Part shown: positions 49,003-64,000 of the stretch, piece after piece
Numbering within the stretch: the stretch's first letter is position 1
How the letters are laid out: each line of letters opens with the position of its first letter
Origin: Favolaschia claudopus
Lineage: Eukaryota; Basidiomycota; Agaricomycetes; Agaricales; Mycenaceae
DNA: 64,000 nt
Reading direction: 5' to 3'
Assembly (NCBI GenBank): GCA_037176885.1
Contig: JAWWNJ010000094.1
Location: 62,001 to 126,000 of the forward strand
Notes under the pieces: generated by a model
The model's database searches: none
Told to the model about the DNA's origin: nothing
The model's input: the letters and a program-made list of their open reading frames with translations, nothing else
Program-made: the position numbers and the translations under genes

Positions 49003-51061
49003 ATGGGCGTTAGCGAGCGCCGAAAATTTAAAGCTACCAGCCGTCCCTCGCGGAGTGTGCTCCTCTCTCGCACAGTCGTATTGAATGGATTTCGTCTGGG
49101 TTGGATAGTTGTCTTAGTGTGGGGCGAGCTCGGCGCGTATTTTTACTCGCTCTCCAGTTGCCGATGGCCAGAATCTGTGAGTTCTCTTTGATTGCACCCA
49201 ATAATTATCTAGATTCGCATGCGTAGGCCGAATGGAATTCTGAAAAGCCCACGCACGTATTGCTCCTCTCCGATCCGCAAGTGAGACATCCTTCCGTCCT
49301 TTGGGGCGGCGGGGCCAAGGCATTCGGACAGTTCTTGTACGAGGCAAATTTGAGGAGAAGCTGGCATGTTACGCGTCGCCTGAATCCGCATGCAGTATTC
49401 TTTCTTGGTGACATGCTTTCCACCGGAAAATACGTTCGAACGGAGAGAGAGTAGGTTTCCATAAACCACGTCTCCCTGCTTCTCACAGGCATTCAGGTAT
49501 AGAGAATACTGGCAAAAATTCCAGAGCATATTTCCACAAGATGTCTCTCAGTATTTCCTCCCGGGCAATAACGACGTTGGGTAAGTCTCTTTTCGTGGAG
49601 GAAGTCCCCATTCAGGGTCCGTCTACAGAATGGGTCTTGCTCGTTCAAACGTACGCACGTATTATTCGAATATCGTTGGCCCGTTCAATCAGCAGATTGA
49701 TCTTCGGAACCACGTCTTCGTTTGCCTAGACGCACCTAATCTAGTCGATGAAGACTACCAACGCTCAGCAAGCGGAAAAAGTTATGAGCTCTGGCGGCCG
49801 CTTAAAGGCGGTACCGTTGATTTTGTCCAAACCGCATCGACTGGTACGAGCAACGAACTTGTCCTAACTTAATCCTCAGTTGAGTTTCAGGCGGGCGTCG
49901 CACAATCCTGCTTTCCCATATTCCTTTGGCGCGGCCGGATACTGCTACTTGTGGGCCGTTGCGAGAAAAGGGTTCAATTCGGCGAGGTGTGGGGCATGGT
50001 TATCAAAATACACTCGGAAAGCACACCACTTCCTTCCTCCTCAACACTCTTCGCCCTTCATTGATTATCAGGTGGGACAAAATTCATGATATCATTCTTA
50101 GTGGCTGAATTAACGATATAGTGGCGATAACCGGGACTACTGCGAGTATAATCACCCTGTTGAAGTGCCCGATCGCGAATCAGCAGAGAGCAACCAGCCC
50201 ATCCGTGAAGTGACGGTCAAGTCTTTCTCGTTATCCAACCACATACGACGTCCTGGTTTCCAACTCCTCTCCCTGATCGACCCCACACCCGGCGGGAAGT
50301 CTCTCATAGATGCTCCCTGCCTCCTTCCCGACCCCTACGGCGTGTACACTATTCTTCATGCGCCCCTCGCCCTCCTTACGCTAATTGCGTTATTTATCTT
50401 CAACACATACCGGTCGCGACGGCTTCGTAATATTACTCTACCGCCAATGTCGCTTTCCCCCTTGAGTAACGGCCCTCACACCCCGCTTCACCCTGGTCCC
50501 GATGTTTGGTCGCCATACACGCCCGCTAGGCCCGTTAGCCCGCTCGGCTCACTACCACCATCGCTCCGCACCCCCAATGTCGCCTCCAATCCGTCTATGC
50601 TTGCTGCCTCGCGACCCGAAACACCTTTAGGATCGCCGATGCTCGGCCCTGGAGTCATTTTTCACCATGAAGAGGAAGACGAGGATACGCTCTACCCGGC
50701 CCAGTACGCCGTACACCGAAATGGGCATATTAGCGACGGCGAGGAGTGGCCTGCGCGGGGCAACGACCCTGCACCTTCTTACTTTCTCTCCGCGTCGGAT
50801 GCAGGACATGTAAAACAGTCCACGACTCGCCGACCAATGTGGTCGTGGACGTTCGTTTTTCGTGGGCGGCGCCGGCGAATGACCGTGTCTATGCCGACAC
50901 GGGACTCTGTCCGCGACTTCTTCGCCCAGTTGACTTACGGTGCAGATGCTGACGCGATGCTTCGGCGGCGCGGCGTGGCGGGCAGTACGCTCATCGACGG
51001 TCTGGGCATCTTGTGGTCCACGTTTTTTGTGTGGATATTCTTGTGCGTGTGGTGGATTTAG
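49003..51061 (+). CDS. Ted1/Cdc1-like metallophosphoesterase, copy B (altered metal ligands)
   Basis: ATG 49003 (MGVSERRKFKATSRPSRSVL), then a signal-anchor helix (FRLGWIVVLVWGELGAYFYS). The exons parallel copy A: HVLLLSDPQV, VFFLGDMLSTG, FLPGNNDVG, LLSHIPLARPD, SGDNRDYCEY, REVTVKSFSLSNHIRRPGFQ, then two C-terminal membrane segments (end 51061). Compared with copy A, GNHD reads GNND and GDDHD reads GDNRD, so two histidines of the metal site are missing while the rest of the fold is kept. About 550 aa, with a Pro/Ser-rich insert before the last helix. It may be a pseudoenzyme or use a modified site. All introns are GT-AG. Confidence 0.82.
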
Positions 51062-51174
51062 ATACTATTATGAGCTTGAGCATGGACTTCTATGGACAAT
51101 ATGCAAAACATGCGAGGCAGATTACTAGACAGCATTATTATTAATTTGTACACTGTTTTGTAAATTAGGAATTG

Positions 51175-52061
51175 TTAGCTCGAGTGTGGCTTCTCTGCAG
51201 GAGGGGGGGTGTTCATAGCAGACAACACGTTTCCTGGGATTTGAGCCAGCCAAAAGCATGCCAGTCCAAGCACTAGAAATTCATCAATCCAAACTGCGAA
51301 ACTTCCAATGTCAAGAACTTACAATAGCCGGTGATCTTTTCGCCGGGGGAGTGAAAGTAGACGCTGGTAGTTCCACTCGCGAACAACCAGATGGAAATGA
51401 GGGCCACGTTGGCCCATACAGCCACGGTATGCGGTAACGACCACCGAGTCAGGGAATAAGACGGACCGAGCTGCTGCGCGAGGAGCAAAACGGAGAGTGT
51501 GAGGAGAAAGATGTGGCCGGAGACGTCGTGTCCTCTGCGCAGCCGCGGAGTAGCTTGCCATTCCTGGGGAAGGACGAACGAAGACGAGGAGGAAGACGCG
51601 AACAGAGTGGGATGCGTCGCAGGGGAAACAGACGCGCGTGTGTGGCAGTATTCGGCGGGTAGCGACATGGGGTCACCCGAGGGTAAGAGGAGAACACATT
51701 CTCCTCCGGATGCGATAACGATGCGCTCGAAGAGAGCAGGGCCGAAGAACCACGCGGTGAACAGCAGCCAGAAGGCGGTTGCGGTGAGCCAGCGGGTGAG
51801 GCGGACTGCGGTACGGCTGGAGGGGCTGCCTGTGCTCCAGGCAAGGAGGAATGCGGCAGAGGTCCATCCCCAGGCTTTCTTGATGAAATAGACGTTGAGG
51901 GGATTTGCCTTGTTGGCCCAAAAGTGGGATTTGGCGAGGGGATGGGGGAGGTGAGTGAGAAGCGGGTTGGAGGTGTCGAGATATGTGTTGTATACGACTG
52001 AATATAGTGTTCCAATTAGCACAATGGCTGATATACTCGTTAGCGCTATTCGCGTCGACAT
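51175..52061 (-). CDS. FIT family protein (Scs3/FITM2-like), ER lipid-droplet factor
   Basis: ATG 52061 (MSTRIALTSISAIVLIGTLY). About six hydrophobic segments are present. The two catalytic-type histidine motifs of the family are seen: GHDVSGHIFLLTLSVLLLAQ and TTSVYFHSPGEKITG. A 59-nt intron precedes the last exon (LLGLACFWLAQIPGNVLS), and TAA is at 51175-51177. FIT proteins are ER acyl-CoA diphosphatases needed for normal lipid droplet budding and phospholipid balance. An in-frame ATG upstream (52148) exists, but the shorter start places the first helix near the N-terminus as in homologues. About 280 aa. Confidence 0.85.
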
Positions 52062-52468
52062 GGTAGGAGGCAGAGGTTTGTCGCAGACGTCATCGCGAGA
52101 CGCGCACACGTGATACGAATCCGACTTTGGAGTTTTGGTTACGCTCAAGCGGCTTATGTGGTTTCCTTAGGTTTCCTTAACATATCTAGACATCGTGTAG
52201 TTTCAACGAGGGCAACGACTTTCAAGGAAGATTCTGTATCCCTGGTTGAGACGCGGCCAGATTATTCTGTAACATACGAGTTTGGTGCTTCGCAAGACAT
52301 GAGCCATTCAGGTAAACGGAAATTTCAGTGGACAAGGATCGCTGTCAGTAATCTAATACATATACCAGAGAGTGGGGAGGCACCGGTACATCTAAGGAGG
52401 GCAATTTCATTTACGTACATGAATAAATTACAAGAATAAGGTTTTTTCACTTTCTTCCCAACCGCATC

Positions 52469-53677
<1,209 letters not shown>

Positions 53678-54125
53678 GGTGGTTGTGGTGAAAGATGGGT
53701 ACTCTGGCCGTCGAGAGATGGTTACATAGTTGTAACTCGGATTCGGTTATCCCGCAGTCGTATAGGCTGTCTGGATACCCGTCCGGAAAGTAATGAGGAA
53801 GGATGTGTGCGGGAGACACTTGTACGGTTCCGCACGTCGCCGGGTTTGGTTGGAAGAACCTTTCTCAGGCATCGTGGACTTGAAAATCCCAGTTACCGGT
53901 CAGAAAATTAGCTACTAAGAAGATAACACGTTCTATGTGATTATAGAACAGTCCCGAAATATATCTTGGTGGTCTAAGCACTGAGAGAATATTATATGGG
54001 CCCGTATTTTGAAGTGTTTGTGGTCGCGACCCCGTGATGTTTTGAGTTGTTTTGTTTACTGGACCCACAAACTCTCACAGTAACCACGACAGTGACCTCA
54101 GCCTAGACTGCGCGTAAGACGCGCC
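53678..54125. promoter_or_regulatory. Divergent promoter region HEM2 / WEE1
   Basis: 448 bp between divergent start codons, AT-rich in the middle (53920-54010). No specific site recognised. Confidence 0.5.
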
Positions 54126-57601
<3,476 letters not shown>

Positions 57602-57721
57602 ATTGTACGAAGTTTATGACTGTTTTGACGACGAGATAATCTATCAGATTTGTGTTTGGTTCCTGACTGCAGCCGGCATTCTCTTCCTTATGTGTGACCT
57701 TTCTCTTCTCCAATAAATACC

Positions 57722-59533
57722 ATGCTTCCTCATTCTTTTTCTCAACTTCCTTATTCTCCCTGGTCCCTCCCCGCCATGCCCCACGGAATGGACCCCACCG
57801 ACTACCGCGCCTTCTATCCCTACACCCCGAACGAGGTCAAGCACCGCAAGCGCACAACCAGCGCACAGCTCAAGGTCCTGGAGAACATCTTCAAGCGCGA
57901 TACAAAGCCCAATGCTGCTTTACGGACAGAGCTCGCGTCCCAGCTCAGCATGACCGCGCGTGGTGTCCAGGTCCGTTTTTTTTTCGCGATGAAACGGGTA
58001 GCCCATCTTTGAACCCGTCTACGCGCACAGGTTTGGTTCCAGAACCGACGGGCCAAAGAAAAGACAAAGGCGGCCAAGACTGCTCTCAAAGCGCCCAGCA
58101 AGGACAGCGATTCCCCGTCGCCGCGCTCCAGTGAGGACCCCGACGACTCTTCGTCGCCCAATGAACTGCCTCTGCCGGCGCTTAGCACGAGCGAGTCTCC
58201 CAGCCCGACGTGCACTGAGCCTCCCCCGCTGCATCTGGTCACAGACTCTGGGGCATCGTCATGGCAGGGCTCACCCGTGGTCGAGACGCCGGAAGACCCG
58301 CCTTTCGACCTCCCGTCCCTTCATGTAATGCAGAGTCGCAGAGGGTCTTTGCCGATAAACGCCCTCAGCTACGGTGGCAATGGGCCTCTTGTCGACCCGC
58401 TCGATCCCCTGGCGAGACGCCGGTCCGTCGACGCCAGCCTCGTTCGCCTCGCTGCCAACCCATACGCTAACATCGCCCGCGCTAAGAACATGGCAACTCA
58501 GCGCTTATCTCGTCGAAGCCAGTACGTCCCGCGGCCAGGCATGCCTCACCGCGCAACCGCTCCCTTCCCCCAACACACTCGTCACGCCTCCATGGACGCT
58601 CGCAACGGCTATCGTATCCCCCCTTCTCCCTCTCCTTCCCCACTCTCTCCTTATCACGCAGTTCGCGCATCGCTTCCCGACCAACACCTCTACCCTGTCT
58701 CTTCGCGTTCTCTTGCTGCTCCCATCCCTGGGCCTCTTCCCAATCCCACATTCTCGTTTGGCATGGCCAATACCTCTTCGGACAGCGACCGCAACTCGCC
58801 CGTGGACTTTGGCAACTTCTCCTTCCCTCCCCATGATCTCGACACCGAGCCAGACGACAGCTCTGCCTCGTATCAGATGTCCCGCTTTGGCTCGATCGCC
58901 AGCGAATCAAGCGCCACCAGCGCTTACTATTCCGACGTCGGCAGTCTAGGCGAAACCCCAGACTTCCGGCGCCGCGAGTCGTGCCCCACCGGGTTCTTGA
59001 ACATGGTTTCGTCTCTCGACGTCAGCGTGGACGGGCCACGGCGCGCCAGCATCGCTGAGGGTCTTATCGGAAACTATCCCTCTGAATGTCATTTAGATGG
59101 AAGCCAGCGTGATGTGCATGGTACCATGGGATATCCTTCACCATCGAGCACCATCTCACCAGGGAACAGCCCCCGCAACGGCGCAAACACCTCCACAAGC
59201 GAATTAAATTATGCCCTACGCGAACCTCAGACTGCGGACACCCCGACATTCTTTTTCAATTCGGCTTCCAACTCACCCAACCCCGATCCCAACTATCCCC
59301 AAACCGCCCCCGCTAGTTCGGATGATTTTGCTGCCAACAAGTTCTATGAATACGGAATGCCGTACCCTCACGGTGCCGAGTGCAACTTTAACGCGGAGAC
59401 GGTGGCGTACGGCAACAGCTCAGACGTCGGGTATGGTCAAGGCGGGATGGAGTACCCCAATTCCGAGCAGCAGCAGCAACCCTATTATGAACCCTCACAT
59501 TCTGGGGGCGACGCCGCGTTTACATATTCATGA
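57722..59533 (+). CDS. Homeodomain transcription factor (Hom1-like)
   Basis: ATG 57722 (MLPHSFSQLPYSPWSLPAMP). The homeodomain lies near the N-terminus: KHRKRTTSAQLKVLENIFKR, DTKPNAALRTELASQLSMTA, then RGVQ. A ~60-nt intron follows and the recognition helix VWFQNRRAKEKTK comes after it, with W48, F49, N51 and R53 all present. The rest (~480 aa) is Ser/Pro-rich and likely disordered, with an acidic and glutamine-rich end (EQQQQPYYEPSHSGGDAAF). The stop is at 59533. The layout matches the non-mating-type homeodomain factors of mushrooms such as Schizophyllum Hom1, linked to fruit-body development; the name is an inference. Just 120 bp downstream of WEE1 on the same strand. Confidence 0.85.
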
Positions 59534-60022
59534 ATTTCATGAATGACGACTCTCGAGCTCTGCTTCCCCCGTCTTTTTGGGCGGGTGTACTGCTATCTTG
59601 TTGATATTTTAAAGCTTTCTATTCGGTACCCGGTGGCCCCATTCTATAATTCCGTCCTCAGCGCAGACGCATCCGACTACACCACCGCGGCCAGGTTACG
59701 CCCCCTGCACATTCACTCATTCACCCACTGTCTGTCTCACATTGCCATCCATACTGTTCATCTACATCACTGCATCTGAATGCTGCTATGCTAAACGACC
59801 CTGTAATATCCTAGCGTCGTCCCTTCCTTGTTGTTTATTCACCTTCGTATTCGTGTTTCTCGTCTTCCCAACAATTTATTCACCCACTAGTACATACAAC
59901 AATTTTAGTATCATACAGAATCGCTGTAATGTTTGCAAAGCAGAATATAACATCAGAATTGCCGAATTTCGGTGCATCGATGGATCCGACCATAAGCGAG
60001 ACGGGGCATGTGGGCCAAAGGT
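59534..60022. other. Convergent 3' region
   Basis: Between the ends of the homeodomain gene and the RING gene. AT-rich, no gene recognised; probably both 3' UTRs. Confidence 0.55.
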
Positions 60023-62038
60023 TTACAACTTCGTGGTCGACTGTCCAAGTCCACCAGGCGACATCGCTTGTGGATGTCCATAGCCATAGAATCCTCGCGG
60101 GGCGATGGGCGGAGGAAAGGTACCATCACCCATACCACCCATTCCCAAAAGGTTGAGTCCAGCGTTGAAACTTTGAGTATCTGGGCTCCGACCTGTCACC
60201 TGTGCGTTCCTATCCATCATGATTGTGTGCACCTGCAAACCAGGTTAGCTCACAGTCGAGAGACCATTGGACAGAAAACGATTCTTATCAAGACGTTATC
60301 AAGAGATACGACGCGTCGTATACGAAGGAATCAAAAGATCGTCGTGACGGGGCTAAACACGGACATATAGCTCGTTCGCCATTCCGAGGCGCGTTCCTGG
60401 CGGGCCCGCCGATTTTCCGTGCATTGCACACGATTCGATTCGATGCATAAAGAGTCACGACACGTCGACCGGGCTTCGAGAGAAAATAAGGAAGAGACGC
60501 GTACCTGCATTCGGAGCCCGTGTACGTTGGCGCGTAAGGACATGATCTCTTCGTTCAGCCGAAGCGTCTCGTTTGTTAAGGCGATGTCATTCCGTCGCCC
60601 AAGCGAGTCGACCGCGCTGCCTAAGGTGACGACAGATTCACGTACGCCGTCAAGAGCACCTTCGAGCGTTGTGGACAGATTGAGAGGTGCGACTTGTGTA
60701 TGCTGAGATCCTGTTCCAGTATTTCCGAAAGGTGATGCCGGCTCCCAGCCAGCGGGAAGCGTCCTTCGACGTGCCGCGATTTCAGACGCGCGGTAGTCTT
60801 CGGTAATCGGAGGAAAGTATGGCGCTAAATTGTGATCTGGCGATGTTGGCGGGTCGTTGGTAAGTAAACTAAATCGCCGCGCGTGGGAGGGCGTAAACGA
60901 AGGATTGGTGCTTGTCGAGGCGCTGGCAGGCTGCAACTCTGGCGAGAGTTCTGTGGAAGGCGGGGACATTGTCCTGTATGCGGTCGCGGTCAACGGATGA
61001 ACACTGTCGGGGCGGTACCACGGCCCAAGAGCGGTTTTCGCGGACTGGAGATCGCGCTTTGCTATCTGCAGCGAACTTTCGAGAGCGCCAATTTTGTGTC
61101 GTAAGATGAGGTTTTCTTCGGTGACCTGCGCAAATTTGGTGTTGTTGAGAGCGAAAAAGCCTTTGATTGCTTCGTATGGGCATGATTCTTGGTGTGACGA
61201 AGTGAGAGTGACGCGGGGACCAGACCATCCACAACCATTAGATGCCTGCGGACATGGAACAATCGCCTCGGGGCAGATGGTATTGTGAGATGCCAAATCG
61301 CATCGAGGAAGCTCCAAGACGCAGAAATCGCAAGTTACGAAAGATTCTTGGCATTCCGAAAGATGAATCTGCCCTCATGATGAGACGAAGTGTTGTGGCG
61401 CCGATGGCGAAACAGAACAGAAACATACTGGCAAATCATCCAGTTGATACTCGGTGCCACACAAGTCGCACGGCGCGAGCGTGTGTTTCCCCGGAGTGAG
61501 CGGTTCTGTGTCGTTCTTCGCAGTGATTTCGTTGGATTCTTCCTCCGGAAAGGAGAGGCGGCTGAACGGGCAAGGCATCATCACATGGGCGGTCAATAGC
61601 TGGCGCTGGCAGGTATAAGTGCATCCAGACGAGCGATGTATGCATTCCACAACGAGTTCATCGACGAGCTGAGTGAATGGTTAGGACGAGAACCGGAGGT
61701 TTCCGTATTGATGGTGAGCTAACCGAACGGATGATTGCGTTTGCGGGGTATATGTCGTCTAGAGAGAGGGGCGAACGGTCGACAGGACACAGAGCAGCAT
61801 GACTGATAGCTTGTACGATGCAGTCACGGCAAAAGGTATGGGCGCAAGTACGAGTCGTTACCGGGTCGACGAAGGGCATGCTAATGCACGGAACTCAACC
61901 AAAGACAATACAGGCTGTTCGATGAGGGTTCTTACCGGCAAATGCAGCATAGCTAGGAGTGTTCAGCGACGCCCACAGCAAGATGAAAGGACAAACCAGG
62001 TTTGAGTTGGGCTCGAAAACATAGTTGAAGAGCATCAT
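60023..62038 (-). CDS. RING plus TRAF-type zinc finger protein, likely E3 ubiquitin ligase
   Basis: ATG 62038 (MMLFNYVFEPNSNL); an upstream ATG at 62089 is possible. A 17-nt exon at 61936-61952 supplies the first RING cysteines (LCCICR). The next exon gives MPFVDPVTTRTCAHTFCRDC and ALCPVDRSPL, completing a C3HC4 RING. TRAF-type fingers follow (VECIHRSSGCTYTCQ, LAPCDLCGTEYQLDDLP, SECQESFVTCDFC, RCDLASHNTICPEAIVPCPQ, NGCGWSG). Then come a coiled-coil piece (EENLILRHKIGALESSLQIA), a disordered stretch, a second coil (LNEEIMSLRANVHGLRMQ) and, after a ~280-nt intron, a Gly/Pro-rich end with TAA 60023-60025. The architecture matches TRAF-like E3 ligases. The substrate is unknown. Confidence 0.85.
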
Positions 62039-64000
62039 GCTTATTTCGGACCGAAATCCCGAAACGCACAACTTGAACCTAACCTTCATCGTCGCTTTTT
62101 CTGTACCGTGTACGATCTTCCGGTTTCCACCAAGCCGATGGATACCCTGGCTCCTTGGAAGCTATTGGCGCATATGCACGCCGACACGCTCCGAATTCTG
62201 TCACCGAGACCTTGAAAAATCAATTTGTTGCAAGCGGTTGAGTTCGAGTTTGCCCCAACAATGGCGAGAGAAGCAAGAATACGACCACCTGGCCTCAGAC
62301 AAGAGCTCAATTATCTTCTATTTGGTTGTCGAGGTCGAGACCGGGTCGACACCCCGGTTCCTATTTGCACCACAAGAAAAATTTGCATGGATCTGCCCCA
62401 CCTCCTGCTTACAGCTCATACCAAGACTCACCGCTTGTTAGCTTGTCAACACCGCCCTGACGTTCGTGCACATTACCTTACAACCGCGCAGAGCTCGAGC
62501 GGTGGGAATAGATCTGACAGTCCGACTTGTTCTCTTGTCCGTCGGGGGCTTTAGTGGCGTCTGACGCTGGTACCATCTATTGGCTAAGCTGGATCGCACT
62601 CGCACTATTTTTTTAAGCGTAGCGTCAATGCGCCTTGTAGCCTCTTGGCGCTATCGGGCGCCTGCTTTCGGGTTCAGTTGCTCAAATCTGTCTGGCGATC
62701 TGTTGCTGCATATCGAATCTATCTTATATCCCCTCTGGTTCACTCCCACCCTCGAGTCCACTTTGCAGATGACGGTTGCTCTTCTGCTCACTTCTTGCCA
62801 ACTGCAAGGTATTCCTTTGTGTGTGTTTTCTTGTCTGTCGCCGCGGTGACATCTGCCCACAGCTACTTACATGCCAGCCTCCCTGAGACTACTAATAGGC
62901 ACAGCTAATTCTCGTCTTGGGCGTCCTTCGTTGGTAAAGCCACGGTATCCAATGTGAATCGTCTTGTGTCGGCCTTCATACTATCGGGTCTAATAAAGCT
63001 GTCGATGCATTCAAATCTTTTTATGGTTATCGGTTCTCGAGACTGTAACAGCACGGTGTTCAGCTTTAATTGGACTTGTACGCATTGCTGCATGGCAGCT
63101 ACCGAGATCAAATTAGGTGTAACTACTGGGAGTCAGGCTTATATAGTATTCCATTTCCAATGGCCATTCTTACCCTCCGCCTCTATGACTCTGAATCCTT
63201 CAGCGTACCATGCCGGTCTGTTGCCACTTGACTTGGTCTAATGGGGAGGGGGATTGAGATTTCCTTTTCGATGTGGGACGCTGTCGTCTCAGCTCCGGAC
63301 CCTATGCTGTGTTTTATGAGATATTCGTCTGGCAACCGATGCATCATGGTATTTGCTTGGGGTGTTTGACAGAGTACGCGTATCCTGTTGTGCCGCGACG
63401 CGAGAATGAAGCTGCGAAGCACACTTTACTCAATGTCTGTCAACGTAGTCTGTCGGATTCCCAGAATTGTACGCATCCGCACGATTGCAAAAGTTTAGGA
63501 AAATACGAGGCCACGTGATCGCGTTTCGATTTTGACAGGTTTTGATTGAGCAACAAATCTCAGAACTTACCCTTGACTTTTAACTTATCACAACTTTTCT
63601 TGTGTTATCGTTTGGCTACCGCCTCTACTCCTTCGAATCGCAGCCCGATACTGTAGCGCACACCAGCACAGAACTATTCGTGGATGCGCCTTCTGTCTTC
63701 TGATTACAGTATACGAACGAATGCTCACTCTCTTCCACTGTTCAAGCATTTCGCCGAGTCCACGAGTTCAAGTCCTCTCCGCATCCCGTTACATTCGACC
63801 GCCGATTCGGGTCACCATACACTGGCACCGTCGTTAACTGCAGTGTGAATTCCGAGGCTGTTTTTATTCACCTCATCCGTCCTCTGAGACGATTCTGATT
63901 TTTTTCGCACCTCGGCCAGGCGGTATGGGGAAAATATATTTTGACCACGGTGCTGTGCCGAGTGGTGAATCATGCGAGTCGCTCAAACAACTCTCATTAC
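62039..64000. other. Right-end region without a recognisable gene
   Basis: Short frames on both strands; the longest (plus 62954-63241) is hydrophobic but lacks motifs. The last 500 bp are pyrimidine-rich and could be the promoter and 5' UTR of a gene beyond the window. Confidence 0.45.

Overview
The window looks like a stretch of a nuclear chromosome from a mushroom-forming basidiomycete (Agaricomycetes). Genes are split by many 45-60 nt GT-AG introns. Several families are typical of that group: a DUF6533 membrane protein, a TET/JBP-like dioxygenase, a CxC5-like fragment and a Hom1-like homeodomain protein. There is no sign of prokaryotic organisation, no CRISPR array, and I found no tRNA or rRNA gene. 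Most gene models below were assembled by hand from reading frames plus phase-compatible splice sites, so ends of first and last exons are the least certain parts.

Layout. 1-6.4 kb: the edge of a nuclear-looking protein, an unrecognised two-exon gene, a small single-pass membrane protein and one unresolved gene, all on the minus strand. 6.7-19.8 kb: an accessory-looking island holding a TET/JBP-like dioxygenase, a 697-aa unknown, a 303-aa unknown, a USP-type deubiquitinase with a repetitive tail, a divergent Spo11/TopoVI-A-like gene, an 81-bp duplication, a 151-bp minisatellite of about nine units, and a truncated copy of WDR83. 20-28.2 kb: core genes TEN1, a velvet-like gene carrying an in-frame stop, an F-box protein, WDR83, LSM2 and RPS8. 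28.5-41.3 kb: UGP1 copy a (with a nonsense codon), a 1223-aa zinc-knuckle protein, NDUFB2, Ted1-like copy A and UGP1 copy b. 41.7-53.7 kb: DUF6533 protein, BSD protein, CPA1, a CxC5-like fragment, Ted1-like copy B, a FIT/Scs3 protein and HEM2. 54-62 kb: WEE1 kinase, a homeodomain transcription factor and a RING/TRAF zinc-finger protein. The last 2 kb hold nothing I recognise.

How the parts relate. The housekeeping genes are unlinked functions: ribosome, mRNA decay and splicing, heme, arginine/pyrimidine precursor, UDP-glucose, complex I, lipid droplets, GPI-anchor remodelling, cell cycle and telomere capping. UGP1 and Ted1 each occur twice in the same order and orientation, which suggests an old tandem block duplication followed by decay or divergence of one member of each pair. 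The 6.7-19.8 kb island combines predicted DNA-base oxidation, deubiquitination and a Spo11-fold protein with two undescribed proteins. It is the best candidate here for something new. Whether it is one element or several independent insertions cannot be settled from this sequence alone.
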